Source of the DNA: Lichina pygmaea
Lineage: Eukaryota > Ascomycota > Lichinomycetes > Lichinales > Lichinaceae
Direction: 5' to 3'
Length of the DNA stretch: 64,000 nt
Assembly (NCBI GenBank): GCA_963422465.1
Contig: OY730170.1
Location: 4,812,379-4,876,378, forward strand
Shown: positions 53,903 to 63,600 of the stretch, piece after piece
How positions within the stretch are numbered: position 1 is the stretch's first letter
How the letters are laid out: every line of letters begins with the position of its first letter
Program-made: the position numbers and the translations under genes
Notes under the pieces: model-generated
What the model saw: the letters and a program-made list of their open reading frames with translations, nothing else
What the model was told of the DNA's origin: nothing
Databases searched by the model: none

Positions 53903-56900
53903 CTAGATGTTGGAGTGTGAATAGTGAAGTTTGAAAGCCAGATTAAATTGGTTTAGTCTTTTCAAAGACATAAACCAGTACAGAAACTTCTGTAGAAGCT
54001 CTGGGTTTGAAATAATAGTAGTGAAATCTTGGGGGTTAAAGAGAGCATGTTGTCTTTGACTTGAGTAGAGAGAGCATGAAGAGGTGATATGCTTTACTGT
54101 CTCTTCTGCTTGACCACACATGCATAGGGGGGTAGGAAAGTCAGGGACTCCAGCTCTGAAAAGAAAACTTGCTAGACCAATTCTCCCAGTTCTGGTTTGC
54201 AGTAGTAGACTTGCCTCAGCTTTCTGTAGCTCTTTGTAGAGCTTTAGGTTGTTGTAGTGAGGTTTTTGGCAAAACACCTGCCATCCAGCATAGCCTTTTC
54301 TTTTCTTCTCCTCCCATTGGTTTTCCCACTCTTTAGTAAAGAGTATTTGTAGTTCTTTCTTTGAACTAGCCTGGTTAGTAGTTATTTGACTTAACCAAGT
54401 GAACTTCCAATTAGGAGAGATAGTTGAGCATTTCTTTAAAGGTTTCCTCAGTGAAGAAGCATAGGAAGAAATAGTAGAAAAGGTACTGTCAAGAAAGTCT
54501 TTCAGAGAGGAGGTTTGGATAGAAGATAGAAAACAAGCTGTGCGAAATTTAAAATAGAGATCTAGAGGTAAAAGAAAAAGCTCACTCTCTAATAGAAAAG
54601 AAGGAGTGGCTTTGAAAGCACCCCCAATAAGTCTCAGACATTTGTTTTGGAATATGATAAGAGAGGAAATATTAGAGGATTTTCTGAGTGGGTTGAACCA
54701 AATTCCCACTGCATAGCTCAGTACAGATCTGAGTATTGCAGTGTACACAAGGCGTGCTGTGAGAACTGGAAAGCCCCAGGTGGAGTAAGAGGTTCTAGAA
54801 AGAGAAGATAGTGCTTTTTGTGCTTTTTGAAGAATAATTCTCTGGTGTTTGTGCCAGTGGAGTTTGGCATCCAGGTACACTCCCAATACTCGCACTTCTT
54901 CTTTTGGTTTTAGAATCACATTCCCAAGTCTAAGCTTGAGCTGCAGATTGTCTGATCTTCTTCTGGAAAAATGAAGTATTTCATATTTCTCAGGAGAGAA
55001 GACCATTCCATGTCTTGCAGCCCAAGATAGACATTTAAGATGTGTATTCTTCAACTTCAGAAGGTTGCTTTTAAGAGAGTGTCCAAATGCAAGCAGATTT
55101 GTATCATCTGCAAATCCCAGAGCAGAAACACCAGTAGTAGGAGAATGTACAGTCTCATGAAGTTCAGAAATATAGAATAGAAAAAGAATAGGAGACAAAG
55201 GGGAACCTTGGGGAACTCCACAGTGAATAGGAATAGAAGAGGACTCAGAGTCATCAAAAACTAGGGTGGTGGTACGTCTGGTACAGAAAGAGAAGATCCA
55301 AGAAGTTAGCCAGAGAGGGATTCCTTTTCTCTCCAGAATCTTTTGAAGAATCTCTGGAAGAACTCTGTCATATGCTCCTGAGATGTCCAGAGAAAGTAGA
55401 GATGCAACCATGCCTTCTTTCCAGACTTTTTCCACTTGGGAAGTTAGAAGGAAGAGTGCTGATTCAGTTGATCTGCCTTTCCTGAACCCCATCTGGATTT
55501 CTGGCAAGAGTTTAGCCTCTTCTGCTACCTTGCTTAGTCTGGCTGCTGTAATAGCTTCCATCAGCTTGCCAGTTGTGTTTAGCAGAGCTATAGGGCGCCA
55601 GGCTTTAGCTTGGTTATAGATTCTCTTGCCAGGTTTTCTTAGACAGACTGTTTTTGCATTCTTGAATTTCTCTGGAAAGTATTCCAGTCTCCAGCATGTT
55701 GATGTGAGAACAGCTATAGCTTGGCAGAACTTGGGACCCAGAGCTTTCAGAAATCCATTTGGCAGCTTGTCTTTTCCTCCTGCTGTAAAAGGTTTCTTCT
55801 TGTTCAGAATTTGCTCCACTTCTTCAGTGGTAACCTCCTGAGAAAGCTGGATCTCTGGGGTACTCTGGTGACTTTCTGTACTTGGTTCTGGAACACGTGC
55901 TTCTGGAAAGAATTGAGCTGAGAAAGATTTTGTCTTCTCCTCAAAGCTTTTGGCTAGTCCTTCTTGAGTCTCCAGATCAGGGACCAGAGGAAGATCAGGG
56001 GTCTTGTTAGCTTTTGATTTTCCCCACTTTGCAAGCTTCCAGAATTTTGAGGAACTGGCTAGCTCATGAACTTGTTTTCTGAAGGTGTTCTGTTTGCCTT
56101 CTCTGACAGCTTTCTTCTTGAGCTTAGTTGCTTCTTCTAGCTCTTCTTGGCTTGCCTGTCCTCTGAGCACTTGTCTTCTTATTCTTCTTTCCTGCTTAAC
56201 TTTAGTTTGGATCTCTTGGTTCCACCAGGGGACTGAGTGGCTAGATTGCTTCTGGAGTTCTGTGCATCTGTCTGCTATTTCTTGGAGAAAGTGGTTAAGA
56301 TATTCCAAGTACTCGTCCACTTCATGTTTATCTTGAAAGTGGAAGGGCAGCTGCAAATTATTACACTCTTGTTTTGCCAGGTTTGTGTCCAGTGTTTTCC
56401 AGTTCCTTTCTGGCTTCCAGGTTTTTCTTGGTGAGTCCAGGTCCAGGCTAGTTAGCACAGGTCTGTGGTCAGACCCATGAAAGAACTGCAAAGCAATTTT
56501 AGAAAAGATTAGAGAGTTAGAAAGAGAAGAAGATATAAAGGAAAGATCAATAGGTGAACAGGGTTTGTGGGAAAGAGATCTAGCTCTTGTGGGTGTAAAA
56601 GGTGCAATAGCTAACTCCAGATTTGAGTTTTTCATTAGAGTTTGGAACTTGTGTGCAGTGTCAGAATATAGTCTTCTTTTCTTTGACCAGTCAGGGTGGT
56701 GAAGATTTGAGTCTGTAAGAAGAATATGCTGCCCTTTTGCTTGTAAAGCATTTTGGAGTAGACAGAGAAGAGCTTCTGATGCTTGTAGGTAGTTCTCTTG
56801 ACTTGAGGGAGTGAAGTATAGATTATGCACCCACAGAGAAGTAGAGGTGTTTTCCAGATGAATTTCAAGAGAAACAAAGTCTTTACTCCAGAAAGTAGGG

Positions 56901-57145
56901 TGGAGAGATGACAGATTCAGGTTTTTGTTAATAAGAAAAAGAGTTCTACCAATCTCTGGAGAATATAAAGGAAGAAAAGAAGAAAAAACAGTTGAGGTGC
57001 TGGTTTGAAGGTGAGGATTCTTCCAGGGTTCTTGAAGTGCAATAATATCTACTTCTTGAAGAGTTGGGGTTGCTAGAAGTAGCTCTTGGACTGATTGGCT
57101 TTTCTGCACATTGTATTGAAGAAGTGTGAACTTTGTATTCTTCAT
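53903..57145 (-). CDS. LINE A ORF2: endonuclease-reverse transcriptase
   Basis: 1080 aa, intact. Residues 1-230 form the APE-type endonuclease: LLQYNVQKSQ, DIIALQEPW, LLTDSNLHHPDWSKKR, HGSDHRPVL (catalytic E, D and H in place). RT spans about 470-740: NGFLKALGPKFCQA, AWRPIALLNTTGKLMEA, MGFRKGRSTESALFLL, SLDISGAYDRVLPE, HCGVPQGSPLSPILFLFYIS, ALGFADDTNLLAFGHS (FADD catalytic pair). Residues about 1010-1040 are a Cys/His motif, CMCGQAEETVKHITSSC. No RNase H domain is visible. Its start codon overlaps the ORF1 stop (ATGA). It copies LINE RNA at nicked target DNA. Confidence 0.95.
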   Translation of the reverse strand: MKNTKFTLLQYNVQKSQSVQELLLATPTLQEVDIIALQEPWKNPHLQTSTSTVFSSFLPLYSPEIGRTLFLINKNLNLSSLHPTFWSKDFVSLEIHLENTSTSLWVHNLYFTPSSQENYLQASEALLCLLQNALQAKGQHILLTDSNLHHPDWSKKRRLYSDTAHKFQTLMKNSNLELAIAPFTPTRARSLSHKPCSPIDLSFISSSLSNSLIFSKIALQFFHGSDHRPVLTSLDLDSPRKTWKPERNWKTLDTNLAKQECNNLQLPFHFQDKHEVDEYLEYLNHFLQEIADRCTELQKQSSHSVPWWNQEIQTKVKQERRIRRQVLRGQASQEELEEATKLKKKAVREGKQNTFRKQVHELASSSKFWKLAKWGKSKANKTPDLPLVPDLETQEGLAKSFEEKTKSFSAQFFPEARVPEPSTESHQSTPEIQLSQEVTTEEVEQILNKKKPFTAGGKDKLPNGFLKALGPKFCQAIAVLTSTCWRLEYFPEKFKNAKTVCLRKPGKRIYNQAKAWRPIALLNTTGKLMEAITAARLSKVAEEAKLLPEIQMGFRKGRSTESALFLLTSQVEKVWKEGMVASLLSLDISGAYDRVLPEILQKILERKGIPLWLTSWIFSFCTRRTTTLVFDDSESSSIPIHCGVPQGSPLSPILFLFYISELHETVHSPTTGVSALGFADDTNLLAFGHSLKSNLLKLKNTHLKCLSWAARHGMVFSPEKYEILHFSRRRSDNLQLKLRLGNVILKPKEEVRVLGVYLDAKLHWHKHQRIILQKAQKALSSLSRTSYSTWGFPVLTARLVYTAILRSVLSYAVGIWFNPLRKSSNISSLIIFQNKCLRLIGGAFKATPSFLLESELFLLPLDLYFKFRTACFLSSIQTSSLKDFLDSTFSTISSYASSLRKPLKKCSTISPNWKFTWLSQITTNQASSKKELQILFTKEWENQWEEKKRKGYAGWQVFCQKPHYNNLKLYKELQKAEASLLLQTRTGRIGLASFLFRAGVPDFPTPLCMCGQAEETVKHITSSCSLYSSQRQHALFNPQDFTTIISNPELLQKFLYWFMSLKRLNQFNLAFKLHYSHSNI

Positions 57146-58584
57146 GTAGACATTTCATCTTCAAAGATCTTGAAGGGGTTGACTGACTGCTTTCCCCCTG
57201 TGTTTGTTGATCTTGTAGACAGAATTTGCACTTCTGGAGACCCTCCTCTGAGTCTCTCTGAGCTTCTAGTTGGCTCTGTGGTTTTCCGTCTTTTTCCCCC
57301 TGGAAGAGTCTGTATGAAGGGGAAAGTAACTGGAGACTGTGTGACTGGGACAGTGGTAGCAGTGGAGATCTCATACTTCCCTGGGCGGGAAATCCATGCC
57401 TCTCTTGCCTTCTTGACTGCTTCTTGGCGTACTGGGCATGTGCTAGCCCAGGCTGGGTGAGCTCCTTTGCAGTTGCTGCATTTTGGCTTTAGCAGTTGCT
57501 CAGGGATTTGGCAGGTTCTTCTTTCATGCTGGCCTCCACAGGCACCACATACAGCTTGATTCCTGCACAGGCGAGCTTGGTGTCCATACCCAAAGCACTT
57601 GAAGCATTGTGCCACCACTGTGTTAGCCAGAAAAGGCTCTGCCTCATGCAATCTGTGGCCCAGCACTACTCCACTCTCAATTAGAAGATTGGCCTGTTCC
57701 GGGGTGGCCAGATCCAGGTGGAGTGAAGTAACTGGTTTCTTTTGAGCTATAGCCTTCTTTGACCAGTAGGCTCTTAGAATAGTGATTTGCTTGCTCAGGG
57801 ATGGGTTGCTGTTCTGGATAGTCTGGCGAGTTTTTTCCAGGTTTTCTGGCTGGATGTCTGTGGTTCTGACTCCATGAATCAACACTGGGAATCTCTTGGG
57901 TTGGATAGTTGCTTCCTTGGTAAAAATAGCTGATATCCAGGCAGAGTCTTTCTCCAGAAAACTCTTAGTCTCTTGGGTTTCAGTGTTAATAAGAATGTCC
58001 CCTGAGGGAAGTTTTCTCACTGCTCTGACTTGTTTATTATAGGGACTGGGGAGTCTGTCTTGGAGAGCTTGAAAAAGCTGGATGTGAGTCCTGTTGGCCA
58101 TATCAGGTGTCTGGTTACCAGGGTGGACAAGAACTTCCTTCAGAATCCTTGGAGCTAGAGGGATTTGAGCTGGGATATGTTTCTGAACAGCCTGGGCATA
58201 TGATGGCTTAGATTCTTGCTTGTCTAGCCGCTTGCTAATATTCTCCAGCTCCTGGAAAATCTTGTTGGTCAGACCAGTGGGGAGAGACTGGGTTTTGGTG
58301 GACTGGGCTTCATTAGTACAAGAGTTTTTCTTAATATTCTCCCAGCTTTTCAGTACAGATTCTGGGGTAGCTTGAGTCTTGAGCCATGAGTCCAGTAGGT
58401 TGTAGTCATTCTGGAGAGCTGGATAGGGGGTAGAAGAACTAGGCTGAGTACCAGCAGAACTGGGAGCTGGCATTGTTGGAGAAGGTGTTGTTTTTCTGGT
58501 AGTGTTCTGGGAGGAGTCCGGTTTCTTCTTTTTGACAGGCATAGGGTAGGTAACCTGCACAGTGGGTTGTTCACAAAGGGTCAC
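57142..58584 (-). CDS. LINE A ORF1: RNA-binding Gag-like protein
   Basis: 480 aa, intact. The Gln/Ser/Pro-rich N-terminus is followed by a coiled segment (NKIFQELENISKRLDKQESK) and an RRM-like region (HIQLFQALQDRLPSPYNKQV, VRKLPSGDILINTETQ). A zinc-knuckle block (about 340-395) follows: CFKCFGYGHQARLCR, CGACGGQHERRTC, CSNCKGAHPAWASTC. This is the typical arrangement of ORF1 in Tad/I/jockey-type LINEs, which coat the element RNA. The stop TGA (57144-57142) overlaps the ORF2 ATG. The ORF track start agrees with a plausible ATG at 58584, but a slightly later ATG cannot be excluded. Confidence 0.92.
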   Translation of the reverse strand: MTLCEQPTVQVTYPMPVKKKKPDSSQNTTRKTTPSPTMPAPSSAGTQPSSSTPYPALQNDYNLLDSWLKTQATPESVLKSWENIKKNSCTNEAQSTKTQSLPTGLTNKIFQELENISKRLDKQESKPSYAQAVQKHIPAQIPLAPRILKEVLVHPGNQTPDMANRTHIQLFQALQDRLPSPYNKQVRAVRKLPSGDILINTETQETKSFLEKDSAWISAIFTKEATIQPKRFPVLIHGVRTTDIQPENLEKTRQTIQNSNPSLSKQITILRAYWSKKAIAQKKPVTSLHLDLATPEQANLLIESGVVLGHRLHEAEPFLANTVVAQCFKCFGYGHQARLCRNQAVCGACGGQHERRTCQIPEQLLKPKCSNCKGAHPAWASTCPVRQEAVKKAREAWISRPGKYEISTATTVPVTQSPVTFPFIQTLPGGKRRKTTEPTRSSERLRGGSPEVQILSTRSTNTGGKQSVNPFKIFEDEMST

Positions 58585-59172
58585 CTGGTTCCTAGCAGTA
58601 ATTGCACAATCCTGGGACCACTCCCCAAGACTGTACTTTCCTGGGCAGTCTTTTCCAACTAGACTCTAGGGAAATCTGGCTGTATTAACTCAAGCTGGAG
58701 ACCACACCCCCTGCCTGAGCTTTCCTAGAGTTTTTCAACTCTACCAGCACTAGAGGCAAGCTCTAAACCATTTCTCTTATCCTGGGAGCCCTGATCTCCT
58801 TGATGCTAGATGTTTCTCTTGAGAGAAGTTCAAGCTGTTATCTGTCTGACTGGGAGTACTTGCTCAATCCTGGGACCACACCCCAAGACTGAGTGTTCCT
58901 AGGTAATTGGGGCCTGTCCCCAGTCTTTCAGAATCCCACTGGCCACTCTCTGCCTTGTTATAGATAGTCTGTTGGTTGTTGAAGTTGAAGATCGAAGATT
59001 CAGAGATCACAACTTTTGACAAACAAGCTGGGTTACCCAAAGTGATGGGTTTTCTCCTTAAGGTTTTGGTGGTTCCCAACAGATACTCGCTTGGTTTCCA
59101 GAACTTCTGACAAAGTCCGGTGATTATCAGAAGTGATGGTCCTTGAACGTAGTGGTACTGGGAAGAGTTTTT
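58585..59172 (-). promoter_or_regulatory. LINE A 5' UTR (internal promoter region)
   Basis: 588 bp with one full copy (about 58840-59172) and one partial copy (about 58600-58840) of the 5' monomer. The sentence CAATCCTGGGACCAC.CCCCA, then AGACTG..TTCCT.GG, occurs at both 58608 and 58866. The 5' terminus on the minus strand is AAAAACTCTTCCCAGTACC. Confidence 0.75.
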
Positions 59173-60017
59173 GATACAATGGCAGATAGTGGTTGAACAG
59201 TGAGGGACTGCTGTTGTACAATAATACTGTGTATGTACCTCAAGATACTGCAGTGAGAAAGAAGATATTAGTTTGAAATCATGATAATCCACTTGCAGAA
59301 CATTTTGGCAGCAGGAAGATATTGCAATTAGTGTAGTGCAAATAGTATTAGCTAGGGATTGCCAAGGATGTGAAGAAGTACATCAAAATCTGCATAGTGT
59401 GTCAACACTTGAAGATGTATAAACACAAGCTATATGGAAAGCTATCATCACTCCCAATCCCAACCTGACTATAGGCCACTATTACAATAGATTTTATTGT
59501 CAAACTGCCACTAAGTGCTAGCCACAGGCAGGTGTATGGCAGTGTACTAGTGGTAGTCAATCAATACATGAAAATAGCCAAGTATTTCCCAACAAGAGAG
59601 ATAATCAAAGCACCAGAGCTGGCAGACCTATTTGTGGTGACAATCATCATACAATACAGATCACCAGAGTCTATTATCTCAGACAAGAGTGGACTGTTCA
59701 CAAGTGGGTACTGGAGTATGTTTTCCTACTTACTGATAATATACAAGAAGTTGTCCACAGTATACCACTCTCAAACTGACAGTCAGACAGAACACCAGAA
59801 CCAGACACTGGAAAACTACCTTCAGTTGTATGTCAATTACCTTCAAGACAACTGGGTAAGCCTTCTACTAGCAGTGGAATTTGCATACAACAATAGCTTC
59901 AATACTACAATCAAGGGAACACTCTTCCAGATACTTATAGACTATAACCCAACAATAGAAATCAGTGCCAGAGACAACATCTTGGAGGAGAAGATGCTAC
60001 ACACATAAGAATATTTT

Positions 60018-60450
60018 GATTTTGATTTGATTCTTACACTGATTCAGCTGTTAAGCTATGCAGAACTTCTTGAAGGATTTTTGTCTCTGGTAGACTTGAC
60101 TCGGGGACCTCACACATTTACTGTACACCTTGTGGTTTGTAGTGTACGTACTGTGGGAAAACCCCAAACTCTGTAGGGAAATAGGAAAACCACAGTAATG
60201 AGGGTTTTGTGGATCTTGACAGATATTGGGTGAGCTATTTCTCGAGAGTTTTCATACATCTTGCGAGGAGTACATCTTAGACAAGTTCTATGAATCTCAG
60301 GGGTTTTTGTGGCAGAATGTGGGGTGGGTCAGATTCAAACTGAGGACTAGTTTAGTCAGGTTCTCCAGGCCTGACACCACTAGTTCCGGGTCATGGGTGC
60401 CACGTAGTGGGAAACTCTCACCAGCTTCCCGCTACACCATGCCGCCCCCC
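60018..60450 (-). mobile_element. SINE copy 2, complete, with target duplication
   Basis: 433 bp on the minus strand, flanked by ACATAAGAATATTTT (60003-60017, 60451-60465). The 5' head on the minus strand is GGGGGGCGGCATGGTGTAGC, then GGGAAGCTGGTGAGAG, with a Box A-like TGGTGTAGCGGG. A Box B-like GTTTGAATCTGACCC lies about 100 bp on, farther than in a plain tRNA. The 3' end, AGAAGTTCTGCATAGCTTAA then CAGCTGAATCAGTGTAAGAATCAAAT, is related to the LINE 3' end. There is no coding capacity. The pol III head is inferred. Confidence 0.88.
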
Positions 60451-60637
60451 ACATAAGAATATTTTTATTTTATTTTTTATTTGATTCTTACACTGGTAGT
60501 AGCTTTACAGCCATGCAGATCTTCTAGCTAATAGTGAACTCCTTCAGAAAACCTTTGAAGGGATAAAAACTGAAGGCAGGGTGTGACTAGGGAATGTAAC
60601 AAAAGGAATCTTGAAGTTTCTGGTAAGAGAAGAGAAT

Positions 60638-63600
60638 CTAGGTATTGGATTGGGAATAGTGGAGTTTGAAAGCTAGATTAAACTGGTTTAGTCTTTTCAA
60701 AGACATAAACCAGTACAAGAACTTCTGTAGTAGCTCTGGGTTTGAAATAATAGTGGTGAAGTCTTGGGGATTAAAAGAGACTTGTTGTCTTTGTCTTGAA
60801 TAAAGAGAGCATGAAGAGGTGATATGTTTTGCAATTTCTTCTGCTTGGCCACACACACATAGTGGGGTAGGGAAGTCAGGAGCTCCAGCTCTGAAAAGAA
60901 AACTTGCCAGACCAATTCTTCCAGTCCTGATTTGCAGTAGCAGACTTGCCTCAGCTTTCTGTAACTCTTTGTAGAGCTTCAGATTGTTTTTGTGTGGCTT
61001 TTGACAGAAAGTCTGCCAGCCTGGATAGCTTCTTCTTTTCTTCTCTTTCCATTGGTCTTCCCACTCTTTAGTAAAGAGCTTTTGTAGTTCTTTCTTTGAA
61101 CTAGCCTGGTTAGTAGTTATTTGACTTAACCAAGTGAATTTCCACTTAGGAGAGATAGTTGAGGATTCCTTTAAAGGTTTCTTCAAGAGAGAGGCATAGC
61201 TGGAAATAGTGGAAAAGATACTGTCAAGAAAGTATTTGAGAGGGGAGTTTTGAATAGAAGAAAGAAAACAGGCAGTGCGAAATTTAAAGTATAGGTCTAG
61301 AGGTAGAAGAAAAAGCTCACTCTCTAATAGAAAAGAAGGAGTGGCTTTGAAGGCACCCCCAATAAGTCTTAGGCATCTGTTTTGAAATGAAACAAGAGAA
61401 GAGATATTGGAGGATTTTCTTAGAGGGTTAAACCAGATCCCCACTGCATAGCTCAGTAGAGATCTCAGTATAGCAGTGTACACCAGACATGATGTGTGAA
61501 CTGGAAAGCCCCAAGTAGAATAGGAAGTTCTAGAAAGAGAAGAGAGTGCTTTCTGTACTTTTTGAAGAATAATCCTCTGGTGTTTGTGCCAGTGGAGCTT
61601 TGCATCTAGGTACACTCCAAGTACTCGCACTTCTTCTTTTGGTTTGAGAATCACATTCCCCAGTCTGAGCTTGAGCTGAAGATTGTCTGATCTTCTTCTG
61701 GAAAAATGAAGTATTTCATATTTCTCAGGTGAGAAGACTATTCCATGTCTTGCAGCCCAGGATAGACATTTGTGGTGTGTGTTCTTTAACTTCAGAAGGT
61801 TACTTTTCAAGGAGTGACCAAAAGCAAGCAGATTTGTATCATCTGCAAACCCCAGGGCAGATACACCAGAAGAGAGAGTATGCACAGTCTCATGCAATTC
61901 AGAAATGTAGAATAGAAAAAGAATAGGGGATAATAGAGAATCTTGAGAAACTCCACAATGAATAGGAATAGAACAAGACTCAGAATCATCAAAGACAAGA
62001 GTGGTAGAGCACTTATCACAGAAGGAGTAGATCCAGGAAGCTAGCCAGGCAGGTATTCCTTTTCTTTTCAGAATTTGCTGTAGTATCTTGGGGAGAACTC
62101 TGTCATAGGCTCCTGAGATATCCAGTGAGAGTAGGGATGCAACCATGCCTTCCTTCCAGACTTTTTCCACTTGGGAGGTTAGAAGGAAAAGTGCTGCTTC
62201 TGTGGATCTTCCTTTCCTAAAGCCCATCTGGATATCTGGCAATAGTCCAGCTTCTTCTGCTATCTTGCTTAGTCTGGCTGCAGCAATAGCTTCCATCAGC
62301 TTGCCTGTTGTGTTTAGCAGAGCTATAGGGCACCAGGCTTTAGCTTGATTGTAGGTTCCCTTGCCAGGTTTCCTCAAGCAGACTGTTTTTGCACTCTTAA
62401 ATCTTTCAGGGAAGTACTCCAGTTTCCAGCATGTTGAAGTCAGAATAGCTAGAGCTTGGCAGAACCTAGGCCCCAGAGCTCTCAGAAATCCATTTGGCAG
62501 CTTATCTCTCCCTCCTGCTGTGAAAGGTTTCTTCTTGGCCAGAATTTGCTCCACTTCTTCACATGTTACCTCCTGGGAGAGCTGTATCTCAGAGATAGTC
62601 TGGGAGCTTTCTGAGCCTGGTTCTGGAACTAGAGCTTTTGGAAAGAACTGTTGTGAGAAGGCTTTAGTCTTTTCCTCAAAGGTTTTGGCTATTCCTTCTT
62701 GTGTTTCCAGGTCAGGAACCAGAGGAAGATCAGGAGTCTTGTTGGCTTTGGACTTTCCCCACTTTGCAAGCTTCCAGAACTTTGAAGAGCTGGCCAGCTC
62801 ATGGATTTGGTGTCTGAAAGTGTTCTGTTTTCCATCTCTGACTGCCTTTTTCTTGAGCTTAGTTGCTTGCTCAAGTTCCTCTTGACTTGCTTGCCTTTTT
62901 TGCACTTTTCTTCTTACTCTTCTTTCCTCTTTAACCTTGTTTTGGATCTCTTGATTCCACCAGGGAACTGAGTGGCCAGATTGCTTCTGGAGCTGTGTGG
63001 ATTTGCTTGCTATTTCTTGGAGAAAGTTGTCAAGATACTCCAAGTACTCATCCACTTCATATTTGTCTTGGAAGTGGAAGGGCAGGTGTAGCTTCTCACA
63101 CTCTACTCTTGCAAAGTTTGAGTCCAGTGTTCTCCAGTTTCTTTCTGGTTTCCAGATTTTCCTTGGAGGATCCAGGTCCAGGCAGGTTAGTACAGGTCTG
63201 TGGTCAGACCCATGAAAGAACTGAAGAGCCACTTTAGAGAAAATCAGAGAGTTAGAAAGAGAAGAAGAAATAAAAGACAGATCAATAGAAGAACATGGTT
63301 TTTCAGAAAGAGATCTTGCTCTGGTAGGGGTGAAAGGTGCAATAGCTAAATCCAGATTTAAATCTTTCATTAGGTCTTGAAACTTGTTTGCAGTCTCAGA
63401 GTACAGTCTTCTTTTCTTTGACCAGTCTGGGTGGTGAAGATTTGAGTCTGTGAGAAGAATATGTTGTCCTTGTTCTTGTAAAGCATTTTGGAGTAAACAG
63501 AGAAGAGCTTCTGATGCCTCTGTGTAGTTTTCTTGACTTGATGGGGTGAAGTAGAGATTATGTACCCAAAGAGAAGTAGAAGAGTTTTCCAAGTAGATTT

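Larger units (their letters stand above)
53728..59172 (-). mobile_element. LINE copy A, full length
   Basis: 5445 bp on the minus strand, flanked by a perfect 14-bp target duplication ATACAATGGCAGAT (53714-53727, 59173-59186). Order on the minus strand: 5' UTR 59172-58585, ORF1 58584-57142, ORF2 57145-53903, 3' UTR and tail (CAGTGTAAGAATCAAAT then a few CAAAT units and T/A). Both frames are open, so it looks potentially active. Domain content (ORF1 with three CCHC-like knuckles; APE endonuclease, RT and a Cys-rich end; no RNase H seen) fits a Tad1/I-like fungal LINE. It interrupts a gypsy fossil. Confidence 0.95.
49960..60002 (+). mobile_element. Ty3/gypsy fossil split by LINE A
   Basis: Plus strand. 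Gag-like part (about 50020-50610, YSGKSVNQLYSYLWECNNIF), protease (about 51200-51480), RT (51680-52459, with YIDDILIFS) and RNase H pieces to 53713. The integrase part continues after LINE A at 59187-60002 (VVNQYMKIAKYFPTRE, STVYHSQTDSQTEHQNQ). No LTRs were found within the window. Old and broken, with many breaks. Very poor in CpG. Confidence 0.75.

Noticed and set aside
60226-60456. tRNA gene within the SINE head
   Set aside because: Box A-like and Box B-like words are about 100 bp apart and no cloverleaf can be drawn. It is better read as a SINE promoter head than as a functional tRNA.
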